NCBI GenBank assembly: GCA_035686425.1
Contig: DASRZL010000126.1
Span: forward strand, 1 to 64,000
DNA: 64,000 bases
Direction: 5' to 3'
Source of the DNA: CAIXSE01 sp035686425
GTDB taxonomy: Bacteria > Actinomycetota > Thermoleophilia > UBA2241
The position numbers and the translations under genes were made by a program. The notes beneath the pieces are model-generated. The model searched no databases, had not been told where the DNA came from, and saw nothing but the letters and a program-made list of their open reading frames with translations. Below are positions 26,004 to 35,051 of this stretch, in pieces (positions within the stretch are counted from its first letter, which is position 1; each line of letters begins with the position of its first letter).

Positions 26004-27512
26004 GTGGAGCGTGTCGATCTCGCACAGCGCCGCCTTGTGGTGGCCGCCAACCGCGGGCCTGTGTCGTTCCACGAGGACCCATCGGGAGAGCCGGTCGTCA
26101 CGCGCGGCCCCGGCGGCCTCGTCACCGTCCTCACCGAGGTCTTGCGGCATCACCCCGGCACGTGGGTGGCGGCGGCGCTCGGCGACGAGGAGCGCCGCCT
26201 GGCGGCCGAGCAACGGGCGGTCGACGTGGATCTGGACGGCGACCGCTACCGGCTGCGATACGTCGACGCGGACCCGGTTGCGTACAACAAGTACTACAAC
26301 GTCGTCGCCAACCCCATGCTGTGGTTCATCCAGCACTACCTGTGGGATCTCGGCAGGCACCCCGATGTCGGCGCTGAAGAGCTGGATGCCTGGCACAACG
26401 GCTACCTGGTCGTCAACGACCTGTTCGCGCGTGCGGTCATCGACGAGGTGCGGCGCGGGCAGGACGGGCGCCGCCGCCGCGGCGCCACCGGCGGTGACGC
26501 CCTCGTCTTTCTGCACGACTACCAGCTGTACTGCGTGGCGCCTCAGGTCCGCGTGGCGTGCCCGGACGCGTTTCTGCACCAGTTCATCCACATCCCCTGG
26601 CCGCAGAGCGACTACTGGCGCGTGCTGCCCGAGCACATCCGCGAGGCGGTGTTCCGGGGCCTGCTCGGCAACGACATCGTCGCGCTCCACACGTCCGGCT
26701 ATGCGCGCAACTTCCTGCGCTGCTGCCAGGACCTGCTCGAGCTGGAGGTGGACGCGGCCGCCGGCGTCGTGCGGTACGAAGGCCGCGACGTGTGGGTGCG
26801 CGCCTACCCGGTGAGCATCGATCCGGCGTCGCTGCGCGCCGCGGCGAAGTCGCGCCGCGCCTACAGAGCGGAGCGCGGACTACTGAGCAAGCGGCGCGAG
26901 TTCCTGCTGCTGCGCGTAGACCGTCTCGACCTCAGCAAGAACATCATCCGGGGGTTCGTGGCGCTGGACCGCTTCCTCGACCTGCATCCGGAGTTCAAGG
27001 AGCGCCTGACCTTTCTCGCCCTGCTGCAGCCGTCCCGGCAAGACGTCGAGGAGTACGTGACGTATCGGGAGAGAGTGGAGCGTGTGGTGGCCGACGTGAA
27101 CACGCGCCACGGGACACCCGACTGGATGCCCATCGACCTGCGTATCCAGGACGACTTCCCGGTCACCCTGGCGGCCTACGCCCAGTACGACGTCCTGGTC
27201 GTGAACGCCATCAGCGACGGCATGAATCTTGTCGCGAAGGAGGGCCCCATCCTCAACCGCCGCGACGGTGTGCTCGTGCTCAGTGAGTACGCGGGCGCCT
27301 ACGAGGAGCTCGGCGCGTTCGCGCTCGGTGTCAACCCGTTCAATATCGAGCAGCAGGCGGACGCCCTCTATCGCGCGCTCACCATGGACCCCGGCGAGCG
27401 CGAGGACAGGGCACGGATGCTCCGCACGGTGGTCGAGGGCAACAGCATCGAGAAGTGGGTCGGGGCGCAGTTCGCCGACATCGACGCCAAGCTGGAGGAC
27501 GCCTCGGCGTGA
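26004..27512 (+). CDS. Trehalose-6-phosphate synthase-like glycosyltransferase (GT20)
   Basis: A 502-residue GT20 protein with the OtsA layout: VVAANRGPVSF at the N-terminus, HDYQLYCVAP, FIHIPWPQSDYW, DRLDLSKNIIRG and the donor-site segment SDGMNLVAKE. It should transfer glucose from a nucleotide sugar to glucose-6-phosphate. The first segment reads ANRGP, as in many actinobacterial homologues. No trehalose-6-phosphate phosphatase gene lies in the window. GTG 26004 follows GGAGGAGGG. It follows treT in an apparent operon that ends at the hairpin at 27520. Confidence 0.82.
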   Translation: MERVDLAQRRLVVAANRGPVSFHEDPSGEPVVTRGPGGLVTVLTEVLRHHPGTWVAAALGDEERRLAAEQRAVDVDLDGDRYRLRYVDADPVAYNKYYNVVANPMLWFIQHYLWDLGRHPDVGAEELDAWHNGYLVVNDLFARAVIDEVRRGQDGRRRRGATGGDALVFLHDYQLYCVAPQVRVACPDAFLHQFIHIPWPQSDYWRVLPEHIREAVFRGLLGNDIVALHTSGYARNFLRCCQDLLELEVDAAAGVVRYEGRDVWVRAYPVSIDPASLRAAAKSRRAYRAERGLLSKRREFLLLRVDRLDLSKNIIRGFVALDRFLDLHPEFKERLTFLALLQPSRQDVEEYVTYRERVERVVADVNTRHGTPDWMPIDLRIQDDFPVTLAAYAQYDVLVVNAISDGMNLVAKEGPILNRRDGVLVLSEYAGAYEELGAFALGVNPFNIEQQADALYRALTMDPGEREDRARMLRTVVEGNSIEKWVGAQFADIDAKLEDASA

Positions 27513-27519
27513 GGCGCAA

Positions 27520-27565
27520 GCACGGCGGCCGGCGGAGGCGAAGCGCCCGCGGCCGGCCGCCGTGC
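27520..27565. terminator. Bidirectional terminator
   Basis: A perfect 13-bp stem, GCACGGCGGCCGG (27520-27532) with its complement at 27553-27565, separates convergent genes. The loop is 20 nt. Confidence 0.6.
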
Positions 27566-27566
27566 C

Positions 27567-28262
27567 TCACGCGTGCGGGTACGTGGCGATCAGCATGATG
27601 CAGTAGACGAGAAACACCCCGGCGACGATGTTGACCGCGTAACGCACGCGTCGAATCGTGAAGCGCTGGCCGATGGCGATCAAGAAGAGCACCGCGGCGA
27701 GGATGACGGTCAGCCGCACGTAGTGCTCGCCGGTCTCGCGTGAGGTGACGCCCTCTTCGAAGGCCGCGTGGGCCTCCTTGGCCATGACGGCGGCCTCCTC
27801 GGCCCGCGGGTCGAAGAACTGCGGCATCTCACCAGGGCCGGCGGGGGCATCGGGGTTCGTGAGCGGATCGGTCTTCAGCCAGGCCTCGAACGCGGGTTTG
27901 TACTCCTCTGTGAATCGGTTCGCAAGAATATCGGCGAGCTCGGCGTTGCCAGAGGTAGCCGCCTGCAGCCAGGCCGTGACGTTGCCGGCGTTGTAGGCGA
28001 GATACTGGTTGCTGGTCAGCGACGCCTGTTCGGCTTCCACGCGCAGCCGCGATGAGGTCGCGTAGGCGCGCGAGCTCTCGCCGTCCCAACGCGCGGCCTG
28101 GTAGCCGCTGACGGCCGTCGCCAGCGCCACGATGGCGAGCAGGACCGCCTCGAGGATCTCGATGATCTCGATGCGCCGGCGGCTCGGTCCGCTCTCGCCG
28201 GCGTGCTCTCCGTGCTCGCGCAGGTGCTCCGCGACTTCGATGTTGATGTTGCCTTCCGGCAT
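27567..28262 (-). CDS. Hypothetical membrane protein
   Basis: A 231-residue protein that I do not recognise as a named family. The N-terminus (MPEGNINIEVAEHL) is hydrophilic and charged. One membrane segment lies at about 37-56 (EAVLLAIVALATAVSGY), a roughly 110-residue helical external or cytosolic region rich in Ala and Glu follows, and two adjacent membrane segments close the protein (LTVILAAVLFLIAIG and IVAGVFLVYCIMLIA). The ATG at 28262 has GGGAGGAG upstream. It is convergent with the trehalose genes. Confidence 0.75.
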   Translation of the reverse strand: MPEGNINIEVAEHLREHGEHAGESGPSRRRIEIIEILEAVLLAIVALATAVSGYQAARWDGESSRAYATSSRLRVEAEQASLTSNQYLAYNAGNVTAWLQAATSGNAELADILANRFTEEYKPAFEAWLKTDPLTNPDAPAGPGEMPQFFDPRAEEAAVMAKEAHAAFEEGVTSRETGEHYVRLTVILAAVLFLIAIGQRFTIRRVRYAVNIVAGVFLVYCIMLIATYPHA

Positions 28263-28474
28263 TCCCGGTCTCCTCCCGCCCTCGCCCGTGACTGCGTTGC
28301 TGGCGGCAGATGGTACTACACCGGTGAGTCCGGGCGGCAACGGGAACACTGCCTCCGGACCCTCGCACTTGACCAAGGTCCAGTGTCGTCGCGCCGTGTT
28401 CCGGCTATCTTCGGGACGAGACAGGCGATCGGGGCCGCCGCGCAGGATCGTCGGCGGCCGCCAGACGGGTGACC

Positions 28475-28723
28475 ATGATCCTCGAGATCTTCGCGTGCGA
28501 CGAGAAGCTGTGCGTGGACGTCGAGTCCGCCGTGGACGATGCCCTGCGTGACCTCGGTCTCGTCGAAGAGACGACCGTCTACCGGATCACGGACCCGGCC
28601 AGCATGGTCGGCCGCGGCGTCTGGCGGGCGCCGGGGCTGGCCGTCAACGGCAAGGTCGTGTCGCGGGGCAAGCCGCTCTCGGCGGCGCAGATCGCCGACC
28701 TGATCCGCGGCGCCGCCGGCTGA
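28475..28723 (+). CDS. Small thioredoxin-like redox protein
   Basis: An 82-residue protein with a thioredoxin-like fold pattern (MILEIFACDEKLC, then a helix and APGLAVNGKVVSRGK at the C-terminal strand). It resembles the small redox-active disulfide proteins, but the cysteines are spaced CxxxxC (Cys8 and Cys13) instead of CxxC, so redox activity may be altered. It appears monocistronic. ATG 28475 is preferred; a GTG lies two codons earlier. Partner unknown. Confidence 0.7.
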   Translation: MILEIFACDEKLCVDVESAVDDALRDLGLVEETTVYRITDPASMVGRGVWRAPGLAVNGKVVSRGKPLSAAQIADLIRGAAG

Positions 28724-28788
28724 CGCCCGCGCCCCGAGGGCCGCCTCTCGAGCTTCACGAGCGCCGGAGCGGCGCTACGCCTCATGGC

Positions 28789-29889
28789 TCACGACCCGCC
28801 GGCACGCTCACGGGCCGGCGTGAGGTACTCCTCGGCGAGGTCGACGCCCACCGAGCGGCGGCCGAGTTGCGACGCCACGAGCATCGCCGTCCCCGTTCCA
28901 CAGAAGGGGTCGAGCACGACGCCGTCCGGGGGGCAGGTGGCGAGGATCGGGATGCGGCACAGATCGGCGGGGAAGGGCGCGTAGTGGAGCCCCCGGCCTT
29001 GCGTGTCCTCCGGCATGATGTCCCAGACGTCGCCGGGCTTGGCGCCGCGCGGGTGGTAGCGCAGGAAGTAGAACCCGCGCTGCTCGAGCTCGCGAGCGCG
29101 GCCGGAGACCGCGCCGACGTCGGAGTGCGTCGCCCGCTGACGGCCGCGGATGACCATGCGGAAGTCGGCGAGGCGGCCATCCCTGACATCATCCAGCGTG
29201 GTCTCGAGCGCCGCCAGGGCCGCCGCCTTCTCGAGGTCGTCGAGCGCCGTCGAGAGCTCGATCTGGCGGCGGTAGCGCACGCCGCTGACGCCGGTGGCCG
29301 AGACGACGGCGCCGTTCTCGACCCGCGCTTCGCGAGGAGCGCTGCGCACGGCGTCGGCGTCGTAGAAGTAGCCGCGCGGCTGCCGCACGAAGTGGAACAG
29401 CAGTTCGTGCACGTTGCGGAGTCTGTCGCGGCTCGTGTCCGGGCCGCCCTTGACCTTGTGCCAGACGACGCTGTTCCGGAGCGTCCACCCCTGCTCGTCG
29501 GCGAGGTGGAAAGCGACGCGCCACGGGATGCCGAGCTGGCGCTTGCCGCGGTAGGTGTCGCCGAGGTTGAGCCAGAGCGAGCCGGTCGGCCGGAGGACGC
29601 GGAGGAGCTCCGCGGTGACGGCTCCGAGGGCTGCCACGTAGTCCCGCCAGCCGCCCTCGGCTCCGATGCCGCCGCCGGCGTACCGCCGGTGTCCGAAGTA
29701 CGGGGGGCTCGTGACGACGCAGTGCACGGAGGACGCGGGGAAGAGCCGGAGGGTCTGTGCGGCGTCGCCGCGGAGGAAGAGCGGGCGCGGGTGGGGCGAG
29801 TCGGCGACGGCGCTCCCGCCCGTCAGGTACTCGGCGAGTCCCTCCGGCGCACCGGCGCGGTCGTCAGATCCGTCGCCGGTGTCGCTCAC
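28789..29889 (-). CDS. Orphan DNA methyltransferase (N4-cytosine/N6-adenine, amino group)
   Basis: A 366-residue methyltransferase. Motif IV TSPPYFGHRRY lies at about 60-70 and the SAM-binding motif I DPFCGTGTAMLVASQLG near the C-terminus, so the catalytic motif precedes motif I as in beta-class enzymes. TSPPY is most often found in N4-cytosine methylases. No restriction enzyme gene is adjacent, so it is an orphan with a probable epigenetic role, or belongs to a system split elsewhere. It overlaps the upstream glycosyltransferase gene by four bases. The recognition sequence cannot be deduced. Confidence 0.88.
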   Translation of the reverse strand: MSDTGDGSDDRAGAPEGLAEYLTGGSAVADSPHPRPLFLRGDAAQTLRLFPASSVHCVVTSPPYFGHRRYAGGGIGAEGGWRDYVAALGAVTAELLRVLRPTGSLWLNLGDTYRGKRQLGIPWRVAFHLADEQGWTLRNSVVWHKVKGGPDTSRDRLRNVHELLFHFVRQPRGYFYDADAVRSAPREARVENGAVVSATGVSGVRYRRQIELSTALDDLEKAAALAALETTLDDVRDGRLADFRMVIRGRQRATHSDVGAVSGRARELEQRGFYFLRYHPRGAKPGDVWDIMPEDTQGRGLHYAPFPADLCRIPILATCPPDGVVLDPFCGTGTAMLVASQLGRRSVGVDLAEEYLTPARERAGGS

Positions 29890-30911
29890 GCTTCGAGGAC
29901 GCGCCGGTAGATCGCCTCGTAGTCGGCGACCATGCGCCCGACCGCGAACCGCTCTTCGACCGTGCGGCGACAGACGGCCGGGTCGATCTCACCGACCCGG
30001 CCCACGGCCGAGATGAACTCCTCGAGGTCGTCACACACGAAGCCGGTGACGCCGTCGTCCACGACCTCCGGCACCGAGCCCTGGTGCAGCGCCACGACGG
30101 GCGTGCCGCAGGCCATCGCCTCGATCATCACCAGGCCGAACGGCTCCGGCCAGGTGATGGGGAAGACGAAGGCGTGCGCGTGGGCGAACAGCTCGCGCTT
30201 GCGGGCGTCGCTCACCTCGCCCTCGTAGACGATCTGGTCGCCGTCGATGTGCGGGGCGACCAATGTCTCGAAGTACTCGCGGAACGGCTCCTGCAGCACG
30301 CCGGCCATGATGAGCCGCCGGCCGGTGCGCCTGGCCGCCTCGATGCTGAGGTGAAAGCCCTTGGCCTCGCAGACGCGCCCGAAGGCGAGCAGGTAGTCAT
30401 CCTTCTCGGGGGTGTAGGGCCACTGCTCGACGGCGATGGCGTTGTAGGCGAGCCCGGCCCAATCCATCGCCGGCGGTCCCATCGACTGCTGGTAGGCGCT
30501 GATGCCGACGTACGGCACCTCGCCGGCGAACTGCTCGTAGAAGCCGTAGGCGGCGGCGTCGAAGGCGCAGTGCACGGTGTGCAGCATAGGAGTGGCCAGA
30601 TAGCGGCTGAAGGCGATGCCGATGAAGCCCGAGTGGTCGTGGACGAGGTCGAACCCGCCCTCGTCGATGTCGGCGAAGGCGAACGAGACCTGCCGCGCGT
30701 CGTAGCTGGTCTGGCCGAGGACCTCGGGCATCTGCCTGGGGAAGAGGGCGCAGAGCTCGGCGGCCGTGTGCGAGTCGCCGGTGGCGTACAGGCGGACCTC
30801 GTGCCCGCGCTCCACGAGCCCGTCGCACAACTGCTGGACGACCCATTCCGTGCCGCCGTAGCCGGCGGGTGGGACGGTGATCCACGGGGGTGCGAGCTGT
30901 GCGATGCGCAT
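29886..30911 (-). CDS. GT4-family glycosyltransferase
   Basis: A 341-residue GT-B glycosyltransferase. The acceptor-side loop is PAGYGGTEWVVQQL. The donor site is EPFGLVMIEAMACGTPVVA with the usual EX7E spacing. GRVCEAKGFH marks the sugar-nucleotide region. Related proteins act on lipids, exopolysaccharide or compatible-solute glycosides. It is transcribed with the downstream methyltransferase (overlap ATGA). A -10 box (TAGAAT on the minus strand, 30918-30923) stands six bases before the ATG, so the message is probably leaderless. Confidence 0.85.
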   Translation of the reverse strand: MRIAQLAPPWITVPPAGYGGTEWVVQQLCDGLVERGHEVRLYATGDSHTAAELCALFPRQMPEVLGQTSYDARQVSFAFADIDEGGFDLVHDHSGFIGIAFSRYLATPMLHTVHCAFDAAAYGFYEQFAGEVPYVGISAYQQSMGPPAMDWAGLAYNAIAVEQWPYTPEKDDYLLAFGRVCEAKGFHLSIEAARRTGRRLIMAGVLQEPFREYFETLVAPHIDGDQIVYEGEVSDARKRELFAHAHAFVFPITWPEPFGLVMIEAMACGTPVVALHQGSVPEVVDDGVTGFVCDDLEEFISAVGRVGEIDPAVCRRTVEERFAVGRMVADYEAIYRRVLEA

Positions 30912-30917
30912 GGCGGC

Positions 30918-30923
30918 ATTCTA
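30918..30923 (-). promoter_or_regulatory. -10 box giving a leaderless message
   Basis: TAGAAT on the minus strand, within TATAGAAT (30918-30925), is exactly six bases from the glycosyltransferase ATG, placing the transcription start on the start codon. Confidence 0.5.
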
Positions 30924-31045
30924 TAGGAGGAACGCCGGGGCGCGAGGCGCTTATGGACGTCGGGCATCCTGCCGATGGGAGGCACACGCCCGGTATCCCG
31001 GCCGCACGATGGAGGGTATGGTCACCGGGCGAGGCGACGGCGAGG

Positions 31046-31051
31046 TAGAGT
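31046..31051 (+). promoter_or_regulatory. -10 box giving a leaderless larC message
   Basis: TAGAGT is exactly six bases before the ATG of larC at 31058, the same spacing as in the divergent glycosyltransferase gene. No ribosome binding site precedes the ATG. Confidence 0.45.
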
Positions 31052-31057
31052 ACGGCG

Positions 31058-32353
31058 ATGATCCTGTACCTGGACTGCTCGAGCGGCATCAGCGGCGACA
31101 TGCTGGTCGCCGCGCTGCTCTCGCTGGCCGGGGCGCGCGAGTCCGACCCCGGCCCCTTCGAGGACCTGCTTCGTCCCACGCTGGCCGCGGCCGGCATCGA
31201 TCCGCGGCTCGTACAGATCGAGGACGTGCGCCGCGGCGGCATGGCGGCGCTGGCATTCAGGGTCGCCGACCAGCCGGGCTTCGCTACCTTCGATGAACTC
31301 ATCATGTCCCTGTACGCGTCGGACCTCGAGCAGCCGGTCGCCGACGCGGTCGCCTCCATCGCTGAGCGCATGGCCGCCGCGGAGGCGGAGGTGCACGGCC
31401 GCGACGAGAAGCACCTGCACGAGCTGAGCGACGTCGACACGGCCGTCGACCTCATCTGCGCCGCGACTCTGCTGGACAGGCTCGCGCCGGAGCAGGTCGT
31501 CGCGTCGCCGCCCGCGCTCGGCGACGGGGAGATAGAGACCGCGCACGGCCGGCTGAGCGTTCCGGCGCCGGCTGTGCTGTCCCTGGTCGCCGGATTGCCG
31601 ACGGCCGGGGGAGCCCCCGCCGTCCCGGCGGGGGGGACGCCGGCCGCCCCGCTCGGAGAGCTCACGACGCCGACCGGCGCCGCCCTGCTCGCCCACTACA
31701 CGGCGGCCTTCGGCGGCCTGCCCTCCGGCCGCATCGAGCGCGTCGGCTACGGCGCCGGCCGCCGCGAGGTTCCGGGCCGGCCCAACGTGTTGCGCGCCGT
31801 CCTCGTGGACCCGGCGGCTATGCCGGAGGGGGCCGGCGAGCCGCTCGACGCAGCGCTCGCATCCGCGGCGCCGGCCGGCGCCACGCCTGCGAGCGGGCAC
31901 GGCGCCGGCGACCACGTCGTCATCGAGGCCAACATCGACGACATGACACCGGAGTTGCTCGCGCACGCCGCCGAAGCGCTGCGCGAGACCGGGGCGCTCG
32001 ACGTGTGGATGAGCGACGCGCTCATGAAGAAGGGTCGCCCCGGCGTGGTGCTGCACGTGCTCGCCGCGACCGCCGATCGCGAGCGCATCACCGCCGCGAT
32101 CTTTGCCGAGACCACGACCTTCGGCCTCCGCGTCGTGCCCTGCGGCCGCGAGTATGCGGAAGAACGCCGCGAGACGGTCCAGATCGGCAAGCTCAAGGTC
32201 GACGTCCGTCTCAGCTTCGTCGGCGGCAAGCTCGCCACCGTCTCGCCCGAGTACGAGGACGTGCGCCGCGTGGCGGCGACGGTGGGACGGCCCGCAAGGG
32301 TCGTCTACGAAGCCGCGCAGTCGGCTGCCCGCAGCCGTTTCAGCGGCTCCTGA
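31058..32353 (+). CDS. larC: Nickel-pincer cofactor insertion protein LarC
   Basis: A 431-residue LarC (DUF111) protein. It starts with MILYLDCSSGISGDML and contains KHLHELSDVDTAVD, the EANIDDMTPE segment and MKKGRPGVVLHVL. LarC inserts nickel into pyridinium-3,5-bisthiocarboxylate mononucleotide, making the cofactor of lactate racemase and related enzymes. The LarC1 and LarC2 parts are fused in one frame, with an Ala/Pro-rich linker (about 255-285). No larA, larB or larE lies nearby, so the client enzyme is elsewhere. Confidence 0.88.
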   Translation: MILYLDCSSGISGDMLVAALLSLAGARESDPGPFEDLLRPTLAAAGIDPRLVQIEDVRRGGMAALAFRVADQPGFATFDELIMSLYASDLEQPVADAVASIAERMAAAEAEVHGRDEKHLHELSDVDTAVDLICAATLLDRLAPEQVVASPPALGDGEIETAHGRLSVPAPAVLSLVAGLPTAGGAPAVPAGGTPAAPLGELTTPTGAALLAHYTAAFGGLPSGRIERVGYGAGRREVPGRPNVLRAVLVDPAAMPEGAGEPLDAALASAAPAGATPASGHGAGDHVVIEANIDDMTPELLAHAAEALRETGALDVWMSDALMKKGRPGVVLHVLAATADRERITAAIFAETTTFGLRVVPCGREYAEERRETVQIGKLKVDVRLSFVGGKLATVSPEYEDVRRVAATVGRPARVVYEAAQSAARSRFSGS

Positions 32354-32395
32354 CGGCGCAGTCGGACAGTCCTCCCAGCGCGTACCGCGCCAAAA

Positions 32396-32425
32396 TTGAC
32401 CCGTTTCTGCGCAGGCTAGTACAAT
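32396..32425 (+). promoter_or_regulatory. Promoter of the one-carbon operon
   Basis: TTGACC (32396-32401) and TACAAT (32420-32425) are separated by 18 bp, about 90 bp before fhs. No riboswitch-like structure is obvious in the leader. Confidence 0.65.
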
Positions 32426-32516
32426 CGGTCACAAGGTGCCGGCGCGCTGCCCTCTCGGCGTGCGCCGGCTCTCATCAGCGAAACGCGCGGGATAGTGGAG
32501 ACCAAAGGAGGACGCG

Positions 32517-34226
32517 TTGAGTTCGATCAGTCGCAAGTCCCCGGTGCCGAGCGATATCGAGATCGCCCAGGCCGCCACCATGCAGCCCATCCAGGCGATC
32601 GCCGAGAAGGCCGGCATCCTCGAGGACGAGCTGGAGCTCTACGGTCGCTACAAGGCCAAGATCGACTACATGGCCCTGCTCGACCGTCTCAAGGACAAGC
32701 CCGACGGCAAGATCATCGACGTCACCGCGATCACCCCGACGCCGCTCGGCGAGGGCAAGACCGTCACCGCGGTCGGCCTCTCGGAGAGCATGAACGCCGT
32801 CGGCATCGACACCATGCTCGCCCTGCGTGAGCCGTCCCTCGGCCCGGTCTTCGGCATCAAGGGCGGCGCGGCCGGCGGCGGCTACTCGCAGCTCATCCCG
32901 ATGGAGGATCTCAACCTCCACTTCACCGGTGACATCCACGCCGTCGGCGCCGCCAACAACCTGCTCGCGGCGATGGTCGACAGTCACCTCATGCACGGCA
33001 ACGAGCTCGACATCGATCCGCTGTCGATCTCGTGGCGCCGCGTCGTGGACCTCAACGACCGCGCCATGCGCGAGATCGTCAACGGTCTCGGCGGCAAGCT
33101 GAACGGCATCCCGCGCCAGACCGGCTATGACATCACCGTCGCCAGCGAGGTCATGGCCATCCTCGGCCTCGCCACCTCGCTCAAGGACCTGCGCGAGCGC
33201 CTCGGCCGCATCACCTTCGCCTACGACACGTCGGGCAAACCGCTCACCGCCGACGACATCGGCGCCGGCGGCGCCATGACCGTGCTCCTCAAAGACGCCA
33301 TCAAGCCGAACCTCATGCAGACGCTGGAGGGCAACGCGGCGCTCATCCACGCCGGTCCGTTCGCGAACATCGCCCAGGGCAACAACTCCATCATCGCCGA
33401 CAAGGTCGCCATGAAGCTCAGCGACTACGTCGTCACCGAGAGCGGCTTCGCCGCCGACCTGGGCGCCGAGAAGTTCATGGACATCATCTGCCGCTACGGC
33501 GGCTTCGCGCCGAGCGCCGTGGTCATCACGTGCACCATGCGCGCCCTCAAGATGCACGGCGGCTTGCCGGTCAACCCCGAGCTGCTCAAGGAAGAGAACA
33601 ACGAGGCCCTCTCAAAGGGCTGCGAGAACCTCGCCAAGCAGATCGAGAACATGAAGTACTTCGGTGTGCCGGTCGTGGTGACGATCAACCGGTTCGCGTT
33701 CGACCGCGACGCCGAGATCGAGATCGTGCGCAAGGCTGCGATCGAGGCCGGCGCCGAGGACGCAGTGCCGATCAACGTCCATGCGATGGGCGGCGACGGC
33801 GGTCAGGAGGCGGCCGAGGTCGTCAAGGCGGCCGCCGACAAGGGCGGGGACTTCCAGTTCCTGTATCCGCTCGAGGCCTCCATCAAGGAGAAGATCGAGA
33901 CCATCGCCACCAAGATCTACGGCGCCGACGGCGTGGACTACCTGCCCGAGGCCGAGGCCAAGATCAAGCAGTTCACCGAGCAGGGTCTGGACAAGCTGCC
34001 GCTCTGCATGGCGAAGACGCACCTGTCGCTGAGCCACGACCCGGCGCTCAAGGGCCGTCCGCGAGGCTTCCGCGTGCCGATCCGCGACATCCGTCCCGCC
34101 ACCGGCGCCGGGTACCTGTACCCGCTGCTCGGCGAGATGCGCACCATGCCCGGCCTGGCCAAGCGGCCGGCCGCCGTCGACGTCGACATCGACGTCGAGA
34201 CCGGCCGGATCATCGGCCTGTTCTGA
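32517..34226 (+). CDS. fhs: Formate--tetrahydrofolate ligase
   Basis: A 569-residue formyl-THF synthetase with the P-loop TPLGEGKT (about 77-84) and family segments GGAAGGGYSQLIPM and EKFMDIICRYGG. It joins formate to THF with ATP, or runs in reverse to make ATP from formyl-THF. The TTG start at 32517 follows AAAGGAGG. It heads a cluster with fchA, folD and NADH-diaphorase-type subunits, which together link formate and methylene-THF. In a pyrrolysine-using bacterium this module could oxidise methyl groups or fix formate. Confidence 0.96.
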   Translation: MSSISRKSPVPSDIEIAQAATMQPIQAIAEKAGILEDELELYGRYKAKIDYMALLDRLKDKPDGKIIDVTAITPTPLGEGKTVTAVGLSESMNAVGIDTMLALREPSLGPVFGIKGGAAGGGYSQLIPMEDLNLHFTGDIHAVGAANNLLAAMVDSHLMHGNELDIDPLSISWRRVVDLNDRAMREIVNGLGGKLNGIPRQTGYDITVASEVMAILGLATSLKDLRERLGRITFAYDTSGKPLTADDIGAGGAMTVLLKDAIKPNLMQTLEGNAALIHAGPFANIAQGNNSIIADKVAMKLSDYVVTESGFAADLGAEKFMDIICRYGGFAPSAVVITCTMRALKMHGGLPVNPELLKEENNEALSKGCENLAKQIENMKYFGVPVVVTINRFAFDRDAEIEIVRKAAIEAGAEDAVPINVHAMGGDGGQEAAEVVKAAADKGGDFQFLYPLEASIKEKIETIATKIYGADGVDYLPEAEAKIKQFTEQGLDKLPLCMAKTHLSLSHDPALKGRPRGFRVPIRDIRPATGAGYLYPLLGEMRTMPGLAKRPAAVDVDIDVETGRIIGLF

Positions 34227-34246
34227 GAACCTGAAGGAGCGACCCC

Positions 34247-34301
34247 GGGGCGCCGGCCGCCATGCGGCGCCGGCGCCCCGCGGAGCCCTTCTGGGCTCCG
34301 C
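34247..34301 (+). other. Two stacked hairpins between fhs and fchA
   Basis: GGGGCGCCGGC (34247-34257) pairs with its complement at 34269-34279. GCGGAGCCC (34280-34288) pairs with GGGCTCCGC (34293-34301) around a TTCT loop. Neither is followed by a T run, so they may set the fhs-to-fchA message ratio or act as an RNA processing and stability element instead of a full stop. Confidence 0.5.
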
Positions 34302-34376
34302 TTCGACCGGCGACTCGTCCGGCCTGCCGGTCGCTCCCCGTCCGCGGCGCCCCGCGCGCCGCGCTGGAGGTACACG

Positions 34377-35018
34377 GTGAGCGACGGTCCCACCATCTAC
34401 GCATCCGAGCCCCTGCAGGTCTACCTCGACGACGCCGCCAGCAAGAAGCCGGCGCCGGGCGGCGGCAGCGTGTCGGCCTGTGTCGGCGCCCTCGGCGCCG
34501 CGCTCGTCGCCATGGTCTGCAATCTCACCCAAGGACGTGAGAAGTTCGCCGACGTCGAGACCGAGATCGTCGCCCTGGTCGGCCAGGCCGACGACGCCCG
34601 CGCGCGCCTTGAGCAGCTCCTCCAGGACGACACCACGGCGTACAACGGCGTCATCGCCGCCTTCAAGATGCCCAAGGACACCGACGAGGAGAAGGCCGCC
34701 CGCAAGGCCGCGGTGCAGGCCGGCCTCGTCGTCGCCGCAGACGTCCCGCTCGAGATCTGCCGCGTGGCCGTGGACGTGTGTCGCCTCGCGAAGGTCGCCG
34801 CCGAGCTCGGCAACCCGCAGGCGGTCACCGACGCCGGCATCGGCGCCATCCTCGGAGAGGCGGCCGTGGTCGGCGCCGCGCTCAACGTGCGCATCAACCT
34901 CGGCTCCATCGAGGACTGCGACTACACCCTGGCCGCCGCGGCGGAGATCGACAAGATCGAGGCCGAGGCCGCGGCGCTCCGTGCCGAGGTCCTCGCCATC
35001 ACGCTCTCCAAGCTCTGA
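34377..35018 (+). CDS. fchA: Methenyltetrahydrofolate cyclohydrolase FchA (cyclodeaminase/cyclohydrolase family)
   Basis: A 213-residue all-helical protein of the formiminotransferase-cyclodeaminase family, with the N-terminal signature APGGGSVSACVGALGAALVAMV. In acetogens and purine fermenters such proteins hydrolyse methenyl-THF to formyl-THF. It sits between fhs and folD, exactly where this step is needed. GTG 34377 follows CTGGAGG. The adjacent FolD lacks the usual cyclohydrolase residues, which strengthens the assignment as the working cyclohydrolase. Confidence 0.85.
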   Translation: MSDGPTIYASEPLQVYLDDAASKKPAPGGGSVSACVGALGAALVAMVCNLTQGREKFADVETEIVALVGQADDARARLEQLLQDDTTAYNGVIAAFKMPKDTDEEKAARKAAVQAGLVVAADVPLEICRVAVDVCRLAKVAAELGNPQAVTDAGIGAILGEAAVVGAALNVRINLGSIEDCDYTLAAAAEIDKIEAEAAALRAEVLAITLSKL

Positions 35019-35051
35019 TCACCCCTGACGACCGTAAACGAGAGGGAAGCC

